Source: Micromonospora halotolerans (GTDB lineage Bacteria > Actinomycetota > Actinomycetes > Mycobacteriales > Micromonosporaceae). Taken from it: a stretch of DNA of 64,000 bases. The position numbers were made by a program, and so were the translations under genes. Position 1 is the first letter of the stretch. Each line of letters opens with the position of its first letter. Shown here piece after piece: positions 25,124 through 33,079 of this stretch. A model generated the notes under the pieces. It ran no database searches and was not told the origin of the DNA. It saw only the letters and a program-made list of their open reading frames with translations. The stretch is from contig NZ_CP134876.1 in NCBI RefSeq assembly GCF_032108445.1, positions 5,208,001 to 5,272,000 of the forward strand. Direction: 5' to 3'.

Positions 25124-27460
25124 ATGGCAACTCTTCCGGTACTTCCACTGACCGACGCCGTCCTGCTGCCCGGCATGGTCATCCCGGTGACCCTTGACCC
25201 GACCACCCAGGCTGCCGTCGACGCGGCCCGTGCCAGCGGCGACAAGCGGCTGCTCGCCGTGCCCCGCCTCGACGGCGAGTACGGCTCGGTCGGCGTGATC
25301 GCCACCATCGAGAAGGTGGGTCGGCTGCCCAGCGGCGAGCCGGCCGCCGTGGTCCGCGGCCTCGCCCGGGCGCGGATCGGCTCCGGCGTGCCCGGACCGG
25401 GCGCCGCCCTCTGGGTCGAGGCGACCACCCTCGACGAACCCGCCCCGGCCGGTCGCGCCCGGGAACTCGCCCGCGAGTACCGCGCCCTGATGACCTCGGT
25501 CCTCCAGGAGCGCGGCGCCTGGCAGGTCATCGACGCCATGGAGCGGATGACCGACCTCTCCGAGCTGGCCGACGCGGCCGGCTACGCGCCCTGGCTGACC
25601 CTGGCGCAGAAGACCGAGCTGCTCGCCGCCCCGGACGTCACCGCCCGGCTGGAGCTGCTGGTCGGCTGGGTGAAGGACCACCTGGCCGAGCAGGAGGTCA
25701 CCGAGCGGATCAACAGCGACGTCCGCGAGGGACTGGAGAAGTCGCAGCGCGAGTTCCTGCTGCGCCAGCAGCTCGCCGCGATCCGCAAGGAACTCGGCGA
25801 GGACGAGCCGGACGGCTCCGCCGACTACCGCTCCCGGGTGGAGGCGGCCGACCTGCCCGACAAGGTCCGCGAGGCGGCCCTGCGCGAGGTCGGCAAGCTG
25901 GAGCGGGCCAGTGACGCCTCGCCGGAGGCGGGCTGGATCCGCACCTGGCTGGACACCGTCCTGGAGATGCCGTGGAACACGCGTACCCAGGACAACACCG
26001 ACCTGGCCGCGGCGCGTGCGGTGCTCGACGCCGACCACGCCGGCCTGGCCGACGTGAAGGACCGCATCCTGGAATACCTGGCGGTGCGTAACCGGCGCGC
26101 CGAGCGCAACCTCGGCGTGGTCGGCGGCCGCGGCTCCGGCGCGGTCCTCGCCCTGGCCGGCCCGCCCGGCGTCGGCAAGACCAGCCTCGGTGAGTCCGTG
26201 GCGCGGGCGCTCGGCCGCAACTTCGTCCGCGTCTCCCTCGGCGGCGTCCGCGACGAGGCGGAGATCCGTGGCCACCGGCGCACCTACGTGGGCGCGCTGC
26301 CCGGCCGGATCGTCCGCGCGCTGCGCGAGGCCGGCTCGATGAACCCGGTGGTGCTCCTCGACGAGGTCGACAAGCTGGCCGTCGGCTACGCCGGCGACCC
26401 GGCCGCGGCCCTGCTGGAGGTGCTCGACCCGGCGCAGAACCACACCTTCCGGGACCACTACCTGGAGGTCGACCTCGACCTGTCCGACGTGCTCTTCCTG
26501 GCCACCGCCAACGTGGTGGACAGCATCCCCGGCCCGCTGCTGGACCGGATGGAGCTGGTCACCCTGGACGGCTACACCGAGGACGAGAAGGTGGCCATCG
26601 CCCGGGACCACCTGCTGCCCCGGCAGCGGGAGCGGGCCGGGCTGACCGCCGAGGAGGTCACCGTCACCGACGGCGCGCTGGCGCTGATCGCGGGGGAGTA
26701 CACCCGCGAGGCCGGCGTCCGGCAGCTCGAACGGGCCCTGGCGAAGATCCTGCGCAAGGTCACCGTGGCGCTGTCGGCCGACCCGGCGCCGGTCCGCGTC
26801 GACACCGACAACCTCGCCCGCTACCTGGGCCGGCCGAAGTTCACCCCGGAGTCGGCGGAGCGTACGGCGGTGCCGGGCGTGGCCACCGGCCTGGCGGTCA
26901 CGGGCGCCGGCGGCGACGTGCTGTTCATCGAGGCGACCAGCATGGAGGGCGAGCCGGGGCTGACCCTCACCGGCCAGCTCGGCGACGTCATGAAGGAGTC
27001 GGCGCACATCGCGCTGTCCTACCTGCGCTCCAACGGGCGACGCCTCGGCATCGACCCGAACGCCCTCGCCGGGCGGCGGATCCACGTGCACTTCCCGGCG
27101 GGCGCGGTGCCGAAGGACGGCCCGAGTGCCGGCATCACCATGGTCACGGCGCTGGCCTCGCTGGTCACGGGCCGGCCGGTCCGCCCCGAGTTCGGGATGA
27201 CCGGCGAGGTGACCCTCTCCGGCCGGGTGCTGCCCATCGGCGGCGTGAAGCAGAAGCTGCTCGCCGCCCACCGGGCCGGCCTGACCGAGGTGATCATCCC
27301 GAAGCGCAACGAGCCGGACCTGGACGACCTGCCCGCCGAGGTCCGCGAGGCGCTGACCGTCCACACCCTCGCCGACGTGGCCGACGTGCTCGCCCTGGCG
27401 TTGCGCCCGGCCGACGTCGACGCGGAGACCCTGGGCGGCCAGCCGCTCGCCGCGGCCTGA
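25124..27460 (+). CDS. lon: ATP-dependent Lon protease
   Basis: A 778-residue AAA+ protease of LonA type. The N-terminal LAN substrate domain covers about residues 1-200 ([18 protein letters not shown]), followed by a helical linker with the typical [16 protein letters not shown]. The ATPase has Walker A GPPGVGKT (about residues 346-353) and Walker [10 protein letters not shown]. The protease domain has the Ser668-Lys711 dyad in KDGPSAGIT and [14 protein letters not shown]. It degrades misfolded and regulatory proteins in the cytoplasm. ATG 25124 is used; a long upstream in-frame extension would run through the HAIR operator and is rejected. Confidence 0.95.
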   Translation: MATLPVLPLTDAVLLPGMVIPVTLDPTTQAAVDAARASGDKRLLAVPRLDGEYGSVGVIATIEKVGRLPSGEPAAVVRGLARARIGSGVPGPGAALWVEATTLDEPAPAGRARELAREYRALMTSVLQERGAWQVIDAMERMTDLSELADAAGYAPWLTLAQKTELLAAPDVTARLELLVGWVKDHLAEQEVTERINSDVREGLEKSQREFLLRQQLAAIRKELGEDEPDGSADYRSRVEAADLPDKVREAALREVGKLERASDASPEAGWIRTWLDTVLEMPWNTRTQDNTDLAAARAVLDADHAGLADVKDRILEYLAVRNRRAERNLGVVGGRGSGAVLALAGPPGVGKTSLGESVARALGRNFVRVSLGGVRDEAEIRGHRRTYVGALPGRIVRALREAGSMNPVVLLDEVDKLAVGYAGDPAAALLEVLDPAQNHTFRDHYLEVDLDLSDVLFLATANVVDSIPGPLLDRMELVTLDGYTEDEKVAIARDHLLPRQRERAGLTAEEVTVTDGALALIAGEYTREAGVRQLERALAKILRKVTVALSADPAPVRVDTDNLARYLGRPKFTPESAERTAVPGVATGLAVTGAGGDVLFIEATSMEGEPGLTLTGQLGDVMKESAHIALSYLRSNGRRLGIDPNALAGRRIHVHFPAGAVPKDGPSAGITMVTALASLVTGRPVRPEFGMTGEVTLSGRVLPIGGVKQKLLAAHRAGLTEVIIPKRNEPDLDDLPAEVREALTVHTLADVADVLALALRPADVDAETLGGQPLAAA

Positions 27461-27465
27461 CGTGA

Positions 27466-27547
27466 AAGGAGGGGCCCCCTGTTAACGCTTCGCGCATAGC
27501 AGGGGGCCCCTCTTAACAAGCGGGTGTTAAGAAGGGGCCCCTCCTTA
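27466..27547. terminator. Three-armed hairpin repeat between lon and the helicase gene
   Basis: Three GC arms, AAGGAGGGGCCCCCTG (27466-27481), CAGGGGGCCCCTC (27500-27512) and GGGGCCCCTCCTT (27534-27546), separated by GTTAA-containing spacers. Arm 1 pairs perfectly over 13 bp with either arm 2 or arm 3, and arm 2 pairs with arm 3 through TCTTAACA/TGTTAAGA as well. It lies between convergent stops and can act as a bidirectional terminator. Confidence 0.75.
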
Positions 27548-27551
27548 CCGG

Positions 27552-29324
27552 TCAGCGGCGGTCGCGGCGCTCCCGGCGGTCGCCGTCGAAGCGCCGGTCG
27601 CCGCCGCCGCCGTCGCCGTCCCGGTCGCGGTCCCGCCGCACGGTGGCCTTGCGGCCCTTGATGGTGCTGCCGCGCAGCCCCTGGATCACCTCGTCGGCGA
27701 CCCCGTGCGGGACCTCGACCAGGGAGAACCGGTCGGCGATCTCGATCGAGCCGATGTCCCGGCCGCTGATCCCGGTCTCGCCGGTGATCGCCCCGACCAG
27801 GTCCTGCGGGCGTACCCCGGCGCGCCGGCCCAGGCCGATGAAGACCTGGGTGGTGCCGCCCGAGCGGGGGCGCCCGCCGCCACCGCGCCGGTCCCGGCCG
27901 TCGTACCCGGGCCGGGGCTCCCGCTGGGGGCGGACCGCGACCTGCGGGATCTCCTCCTCCTCGTCGGCCGTGCCGGGCAGGGTGGCCTCGTGGGCCAGCC
28001 GCACCGCGGACAGCGCGACCTCCATGAGGTCGAACTCGTCGGTCAGCGACTCGACGATCGCCCGGAACGGCTCCAGGTCGTCCTCCAGCAGCGACTCCCG
28101 CAGCGCCGCCTGGGTCAGCTCCAGCCGCCGGGTGCGCAGGTCGGCCACCGTGGGGATCTTGTCGACCGCGATCCGCTGACCGGTGACCCGCTCGATGGTC
28201 TTGAGCATCCGGTGCTCGCGCGGCTCGGCCAGGGTGATGGCCACGCCCTCCCGGCCGGCCCGGCCCACCCGGCCGATCCGGTGCACGTACGACTCCGGCG
28301 CCGACGGGACGTCGTAGTTGACCACGTGGGTGAGCTGCTCCACGTCCAGCCCGCGCGCCGCCACGTCGGTGGCGACCAGCAGGTCGGCGGTGCCCGACCG
28401 CAGCCGGCCCATCACCCGGTCGCGCTGCTCCTGGCTCATCCCGCCGTGCAGCGCCTCGGCCCGGTAGCCGCGGCCGTTCATCGTCTCGGTGAGCCGGTCC
28501 ACCTCCTCCCGGCTGCGGCAGAACACGATGGCCGCGGTGGGCGACTCCACGTCCAGCACCCGGCCCAGGGCCGCCGGCTTGTGCGCCCGCGCGACGATGT
28601 ACGCGCTCTGTCGCACCCGCGGCGCCTCACCGGCGACCGTCCGCTCGCGCTCGATCTGGATGCGCACCGGGTCGGTCAGGTGCTGGCGGGCCAGCCCGTC
28701 GATCCGGGCCGGCATGGTGGCGGAGAAGAGCACGGTCTGCCGGCCGGCCGGGGCGTGCTCCAGGATCGCCTCGATGTCCTCGGCGAAGCCCATGTCGAGC
28801 ATCTCGTCGGCCTCGTCCAGCACGACCGTGGCCAGCGCACCCAGCCGCAGGGTGCCCCGGGCGATGTGGTCCAGCGCCCGGCCCGGCGTCGCCACCACGA
28901 CGTCCACGCCGGCGTCGAGGGCGCGCAGCTGGCGGCCGATCGGCTGGCCGCCGTAGATCGGCAGCACCCGCGCGCCCAGGTCCTTGCCGTAGCGGTGGAA
29001 GGCCTCGGAGACCTGCACGGCCAGCTCCCGGGTCGGCACCAGCACCAGGGACACCGGGTCCCCGCCGGGACGGTCGTCGGGCATGCGCTGCAGCAGCGGC
29101 AGGGCGAACGCGGCGGTCTTGCCGGTGCCGGTCGCGGCCTGCCCCAGCAGGTCCTGGCCGGCGAGCAGCGGCGGGATCGCCTCCCGCTGGATGGGGGTCG
29201 GCTCCTCGTAGCCGAGGACGGCGAGCGCGTTCAGCAGCTCGGTGCGCAGCCCGAGGTCCGCGAAGGCGGCGGCCTCGTCCTCGGCGGGTTGGGCGGGATC
29301 GGTCGGGGTTGGTGCGGAACTCAT
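27552..29324 (-). CDS. DEAD-box ATP-dependent RNA helicase (DeaD/CsdA type)
   Basis: A 590-residue helicase. Motifs in order: Q motif with GYEEPTPIQREAIPPLL, Walker A AATGTGKT, PTRELAVQV, TPGR, DEAD, FSATMP, then the second RecA domain with VATDVAARGLDVE and HRIGRVGRAG. After about residue 450 comes an acidic/basic linker, a DbpA-type RNA-binding domain (VFIGLGRRAGVRPQDLVGAI... IEIADRFSLVEVPHGVADEVI) and an Arg/Asp/Gly tail. This is the CsdA/DeaD layout, used in ribosome assembly and RNA decay, often under cold stress. No operon partner. Confidence 0.9.
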   Translation of the reverse strand: MSSAPTPTDPAQPAEDEAAAFADLGLRTELLNALAVLGYEEPTPIQREAIPPLLAGQDLLGQAATGTGKTAAFALPLLQRMPDDRPGGDPVSLVLVPTRELAVQVSEAFHRYGKDLGARVLPIYGGQPIGRQLRALDAGVDVVVATPGRALDHIARGTLRLGALATVVLDEADEMLDMGFAEDIEAILEHAPAGRQTVLFSATMPARIDGLARQHLTDPVRIQIERERTVAGEAPRVRQSAYIVARAHKPAALGRVLDVESPTAAIVFCRSREEVDRLTETMNGRGYRAEALHGGMSQEQRDRVMGRLRSGTADLLVATDVAARGLDVEQLTHVVNYDVPSAPESYVHRIGRVGRAGREGVAITLAEPREHRMLKTIERVTGQRIAVDKIPTVADLRTRRLELTQAALRESLLEDDLEPFRAIVESLTDEFDLMEVALSAVRLAHEATLPGTADEEEEIPQVAVRPQREPRPGYDGRDRRGGGGRPRSGGTTQVFIGLGRRAGVRPQDLVGAITGETGISGRDIGSIEIADRFSLVEVPHGVADEVIQGLRGSTIKGRKATVRRDRDRDGDGGGGDRRFDGDRRERRDRR

Positions 29325-29430
29325 GGGGCAAGCCTTTCATCACCCCCGCCCGGCCGTCGCGGCGACCGCCGCAAACCGTCGCCCCCGCCACGTCGAGGAT
29401 GATCCGGCCGGGCCCCGTGCCCCGGCCGGC

Positions 29431-30258
29431 TCACCCGGACAGGACGGCCAGCAGGGTGGTCGCCCCCACGGCGACGTCCAGCACGGCGCACCATTCCGCG
29501 TACCCCCGGGGCACCACGCGGCCGGTGCGGTGGTGCGCCACGTCCCAGGCGGCGTGCCCGAGCCAGCCGAGGCCGACCAGCACGCCGGCCGGGCCGTCCG
29601 GCCCGAGCAGGGCGCCCACGGCCAGGCCGCCCCAGCCGGCCAGCCCGGCGAGCTGCCACGCCAGGTTCCGGCGGTCGCCCCACTGCCGCCGCCAGGTGCC
29701 GACGAGCAGGTAGCCGGCCGGCAGCACCAGCAGCGTCCACGGGGAGAACACGGTCGGCGCCACCCAGAGGTCCACCGTCATGAGCAGGGCCAACCCGGTC
29801 GGCCACCGGCGCGCCACCGCCGCGACCACCGGATGGCGGCGGGCCGGCGCCGGGTGCGCGTGCCGGTGCCGCAGCGCCACCAGCGCCATCGCCGGCAGCA
29901 TCAGCAGATGGCCGCCGAGCATCAGCGCGTCGTCCCCGACCATCCCGGCCCACCACGGTGGGAGCAGCAGCAGGAACGGGACGTACATGACGGCCACCAT
30001 CTCGGCCGTGGCGGCCCACCCGTGGCCGCGGTGCCACATCCACGCGGCCATGCCCAGCCCCATGTCCGTCGCCATCACCAGCGCGCCGACATCCGCCCGG
30101 GCCAGCGCGTCCGCGCCACCCAGCCACCCGGCGCCGGCCCGCCACAGCGGGCCGAGCAGGAGCATGCCGACCACCATCGCCACGACCATCCCGGCCAGGT
30201 GTCCGGCCAGCCGTCGGGCGTCCGCCCGCAGGGGTACGCGTACCGTCGTCTCCGTCAT
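29431..30258 (-). CDS. Polytopic membrane protein, unknown function
   Basis: A 275-residue protein with about seven hydrophobic segments, among them LAGHLAGMVVAMVVGMLLLG, MVAVMYVPFLLLLPPWWAGMV, MLGGHLLMLPAMALVAL and LAGLAGWGGLAVGALLG. It contains several His/Trp-rich loop motifs (AWMWHRGHGW, LRHRHAHPA) that might bind metal or haem. No family was recognised with confidence. It is divergent from a histidine kinase gene 134 nt away and may be its target. Confidence 0.62.
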   Translation of the reverse strand: MTETTVRVPLRADARRLAGHLAGMVVAMVVGMLLLGPLWRAGAGWLGGADALARADVGALVMATDMGLGMAAWMWHRGHGWAATAEMVAVMYVPFLLLLPPWWAGMVGDDALMLGGHLLMLPAMALVALRHRHAHPAPARRHPVVAAVARRWPTGLALLMTVDLWVAPTVFSPWTLLVLPAGYLLVGTWRRQWGDRRNLAWQLAGLAGWGGLAVGALLGPDGPAGVLVGLGWLGHAAWDVAHHRTGRVVPRGYAEWCAVLDVAVGATTLLAVLSG

Positions 30259-30377
30259 GCCCCGAGCCTGCCGGCGCCCCGCGCGCGGAACCATGGGCGT
30301 CCGTCACCGGAAAACCGTGCGGCCCGCACGGGTGCGGCGTGACATTCCGCAGGGGTGGACCGGGCGGCCGGCGGCCC

Positions 30378-30383
30378 TAGGAT
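30378..30383 (+). promoter_or_regulatory. -10 box placed for a leaderless transcript
   Basis: TAGGAT ends 8 nt before the histidine kinase ATG at 30392; no ribosome-binding site is present. Confidence 0.45.
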
Positions 30384-30391
30384 CGGCGGAC

Positions 30392-31534
30392 ATGACGGTC
30401 GAACCGGCGGACCGCCGCCTGCGGCGGGCCCGGCAGCTCACCCTGCTGTCGCTGGCGACGAACGTCGGGACCACCCTGCTGCTGCCCTGCGTCGGGCTCA
30501 GCCGGGAGCCGGAGCCGCGACGGGTGGCGCTCGGCGTGCTCGGGCTCGCCGGCTTCGCCGCCGCCCAGGCGGCGGTGCTGCACGGGGCGGTCACTCCCTG
30601 GCTCGACGGGCGCGCCCGCCGCCGCCGGCACGCCGCGCTGGCGGTGGCCGCCCTGCTCAGCCTGCCGCTGGTCGGCCCGGTCGCGGCCGGCGCCTGGCCC
30701 ACCTGGGCGTGGCTGGGCGCGTCCCTGGTCGGCATGTCCCCGCTGCTGTTCCGGCCGCTGCGCGCCCTGCTGGCCGCGGCGGGGGTGCTCGGCGCCTCGG
30801 CGGCCGTGACGCTGGCGACCGGCGGGCCGCTGCCCACCGCCCTCCTCGTGACCGGTGGCGTCGGCGCCGGCGTCGCCGCGGTCACCTGGCTCCAGGTCTG
30901 GTTCTGGGACCTGGTCGTCGAGGCCCGGCAGGGGCAGGCCGCCCGGGCCCGGCTCGCCGCCGCCGAGGAGCGGCTGCGGTTCGCCCGCGACGTGCACGAC
31001 CTGCTCGGCCACGACCTCACCGTGATCGCGCTCAAGGCCGAGCTGGCCGAGCGGCTCGCACCCCTCGACGCCGCCCGGGCCGGCCGGGAGGCCGCCGAGG
31101 TGCGCCGGCTCGCCGGGTCCGCCCTGAGCCGGGTACGCGAGGCCGTGCACGGCTACCGCGCCGTCGACCTGGCCGAGCAGCTGGCCGCGGTGGGGGAGGT
31201 GCTGCGCTCCAGCGGGGTGCGCTGCACCCTGGTGCCGCTGGCCGGCGAGTTGCCCGCGCCGGTCGCCGCCGACCTGGCCGCCGTGCTGCGGGAGGCCGGG
31301 ACGAACGTGCTGCGGCACAGCCGGGCCGACTGGTGCCGGATCGAACTCACCCGAGAGGACGGCCTCGTGACGATGACCGTACGCAACGACGGCGCCGCGA
31401 GCCCCGGCCCGGACGCGCTCAGCGGCGGGCTGCGCGGGCTGGCCGACCGGCTCGCCCCGGCCGGCGGCACCGTCCGGGCGTACGCCGAGGACGGGGTCTT
31501 CCACCTGGTGGCGACCGTGCCGGTGCCGTCATGA
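30392..31534 (+). CDS. Sensor histidine kinase (HisKA_3/NarL-system type)
   Basis: A 380-residue membrane kinase. About five or six membrane helices fill residues 15-175, then a coiled dimerisation helix and the HisKA_3 motif FARDVHDLLGHDLTVIALK with phospho-acceptor His202. The ATPase N-box is VLREAGTNVLRHS, and DGLVTMTVRNDG... GLRGLADRL completes the domain. It is of DesK-like class; the signal is unknown. Its stop overlaps the response-regulator ATG (ATGA). Confidence 0.88.
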   Translation: MTVEPADRRLRRARQLTLLSLATNVGTTLLLPCVGLSREPEPRRVALGVLGLAGFAAAQAAVLHGAVTPWLDGRARRRRHAALAVAALLSLPLVGPVAAGAWPTWAWLGASLVGMSPLLFRPLRALLAAAGVLGASAAVTLATGGPLPTALLVTGGVGAGVAAVTWLQVWFWDLVVEARQGQAARARLAAAEERLRFARDVHDLLGHDLTVIALKAELAERLAPLDAARAGREAAEVRRLAGSALSRVREAVHGYRAVDLAEQLAAVGEVLRSSGVRCTLVPLAGELPAPVAADLAAVLREAGTNVLRHSRADWCRIELTREDGLVTMTVRNDGAASPGPDALSGGLRGLADRLAPAGGTVRAYAEDGVFHLVATVPVPS

Positions 31535-32136
31535 TCCGGGTGCTGCTGGCCGACGACGAGGAGTTGATCCGCCTCGCCCTCGCGGCCCTGCTCGACCTGG
31601 AGCCCGACCTGGAGGTGGTGGCGCACGCCGCCGACGGGCGGGCCGCCCTGGCCGCCGCGCTGGCCCACCGGCCCGACGTCGCCGTGCTGGACCTGGAGAT
31701 GCCGCCGCCCGGCGGGGTCCAGGTCGCCGCCGAGCTGGCCCGCGTGCTGCCCGGCTGCGCCACGGTGATCCTCACCGGGCACGGCCGGCCCGCCCACCTC
31801 CGGCCGGCACTGGCGGCGGGCGCCCGCGGGTTCCTCGCGAAGGGCGCGCCCGGGGGTGCCCTGGCCGACGTGATCCGCCGGGTGCACGCCGGCGCCCGGT
31901 ACGTCGATCCGGCCCTCGCCGCCGACGCGCTGACCCTGCCGGAATGCCCGCTCACCCCGCGGGAGCTGGAGACGCTGCGCCTGGCCGAGCTGGGCACCCC
32001 GGTGGCGGTGATCGCCCGGCGGACCCACCTGGCGGCCGGGACGGTCCGCAACCACCTCTCCGCGTGCGTGCAGAAGCTCGGCGCCGCCGACCGGGCCGAG
32101 GCGGTCCGGCGGGCCCGCGAGGCGGGCTGGCTCTGA
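31531..32136 (+). CDS. LuxR/NarL-family response regulator
   Basis: A 201-residue regulator: receiver domain with acidic pocket (LLADDEE), phospho-acceptor Asp54 (VLDLEMPP) and Lys in FLAKGAPG, then the LuxR helix-turn-helix (LTPRELETLRLAELGTPVAVIARRTHLAAGTVRNHLSACVQKL). Co-translated with the upstream kinase, so they form one two-component pair. The divergent membrane protein gene is a plausible target; inference only. Confidence 0.9.
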   Translation: MIRVLLADDEELIRLALAALLDLEPDLEVVAHAADGRAALAAALAHRPDVAVLDLEMPPPGGVQVAAELARVLPGCATVILTGHGRPAHLRPALAAGARGFLAKGAPGGALADVIRRVHAGARYVDPALAADALTLPECPLTPRELETLRLAELGTPVAVIARRTHLAAGTVRNHLSACVQKLGAADRAEAVRRAREAGWL

Positions 32137-32205
32137 CCCGGCCCGGCGGCCACCTGGAGCGTCGCACCGTCCGGAGCGCGGCGACCGACGCAGCGCCGGC
32201 GGGGG

Positions 32206-32946
32206 TCAGGCGCGGGCGGGGCCGGTGTCGCGCGAGGGCGGGGCGAGTGCGGCCGGGTCGAGCGCGAGGGCGGCGGCCAGGGCGGGGCGGCCGGCCGGGG
32301 TGAGGCGCAGCGCCCGGCCGGCGCCCCGTGTCGTCCAGCCGACGTCGAGGAAGTGCCGGCACAGCGCGGCGCCGAGCGCGCCGGCCAGGTGGGGGCGGCG
32401 CTCGGTCCAGTCGAGGCAGTCCCGGACCAGTGGCCGCCGGCCGGCCCTCAGCGGCTCGACGGGCACGCCGAGGTCGGCCAGCCAGCCCATCCCGGCCGGG
32501 GTGAGCGCCAGGCCGCCGGCGCGGTCGAGCACGCCCCGGGCCAGCAGGGCGTCGTGCACCAGCACGCCGAGCCGGCCGGCCAGGTGGTCGTAGCAGGTCC
32601 GGGCGTACGCGAGGGATGCCTGGGCCGACGCGGCGCGCAGCGTGCGGGGCGGCGCCGCCGGGGCGGGCGCCCGGCCGGCCAGGTCCTCGATGAGCTGGGC
32701 CACCGACGGGTCGGCGAGGCGGACGTAGCGGTGCCGGCCCTGCCGCTCCTCGACCAGCAGCCCGCCGCGGACCAGCCGGGTCAGGTGGTCGCTCGTGGTG
32801 GACGGGGCCACGCCGGCGGACCGGGCCAGTTCGCCCGCCGTCCAGGCCCGCCCGTCGAGCAGGGCGAGGCAGAAGCTGGCCCGGGTCGGGTCGGCGAGCA
32901 GCGTGGCGAGCCCGGCGAGTGCGTGGCCCTCGGTGCGGGTGGTCAT
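32206..32946 (-). CDS. ArsR-family winged-helix regulator
   Basis: A 246-residue regulator. The N-terminal ArsR domain (HALAGLATLLADPTRASFCLALLDGRAWTAGELARSAGVAPSTTSDHLTRLVRGGLLVEERQGRHRYVRLADPSV) lacks the metal-binding ELCVC motif. A C-terminal region of about 150 residues (ARTCYDHLAGRLGVLVHDALL, WTERRPHLAGALGAALCRHFLDVGW) is seen in the long ArsR-like regulators of actinobacteria; C, H and W residues there could bind a ligand. It is divergent from the GH43 gene. Confidence 0.82.
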   Translation of the reverse strand: MTTRTEGHALAGLATLLADPTRASFCLALLDGRAWTAGELARSAGVAPSTTSDHLTRLVRGGLLVEERQGRHRYVRLADPSVAQLIEDLAGRAPAPAAPPRTLRAASAQASLAYARTCYDHLAGRLGVLVHDALLARGVLDRAGGLALTPAGMGWLADLGVPVEPLRAGRRPLVRDCLDWTERRPHLAGALGAALCRHFLDVGWTTRGAGRALRLTPAGRPALAAALALDPAALAPPSRDTGPARA

Positions 32947-33004
32947 GCGGGCAATGTTGGCACGGGAACGGTTCGGTCCTCACCGACGTGTGCGCGCGTC
33001 GCCC

Positions 33005-33033
33005 TTTACATCGTTGTCTCCAACGTTGTAGAA
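33005..33033 (+). promoter_or_regulatory. Promoter with overlapping CAACGTTG operator before the GH43 gene
   Basis: TTTACA (-35) and GTAGAA (-10) are 17 nt apart. The spacer contains the palindrome CAACGTTG (33021-33028), the core of LacI-family operators that control many glycosidase genes, and a related CGTTG at 33012. No LacI regulator is adjacent. Confidence 0.5.
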
Positions 33034-33079
33034 AGCGGGGGCACCGCAGTGACCTCCGTCTACCTCTGAGGCAGGCCTG

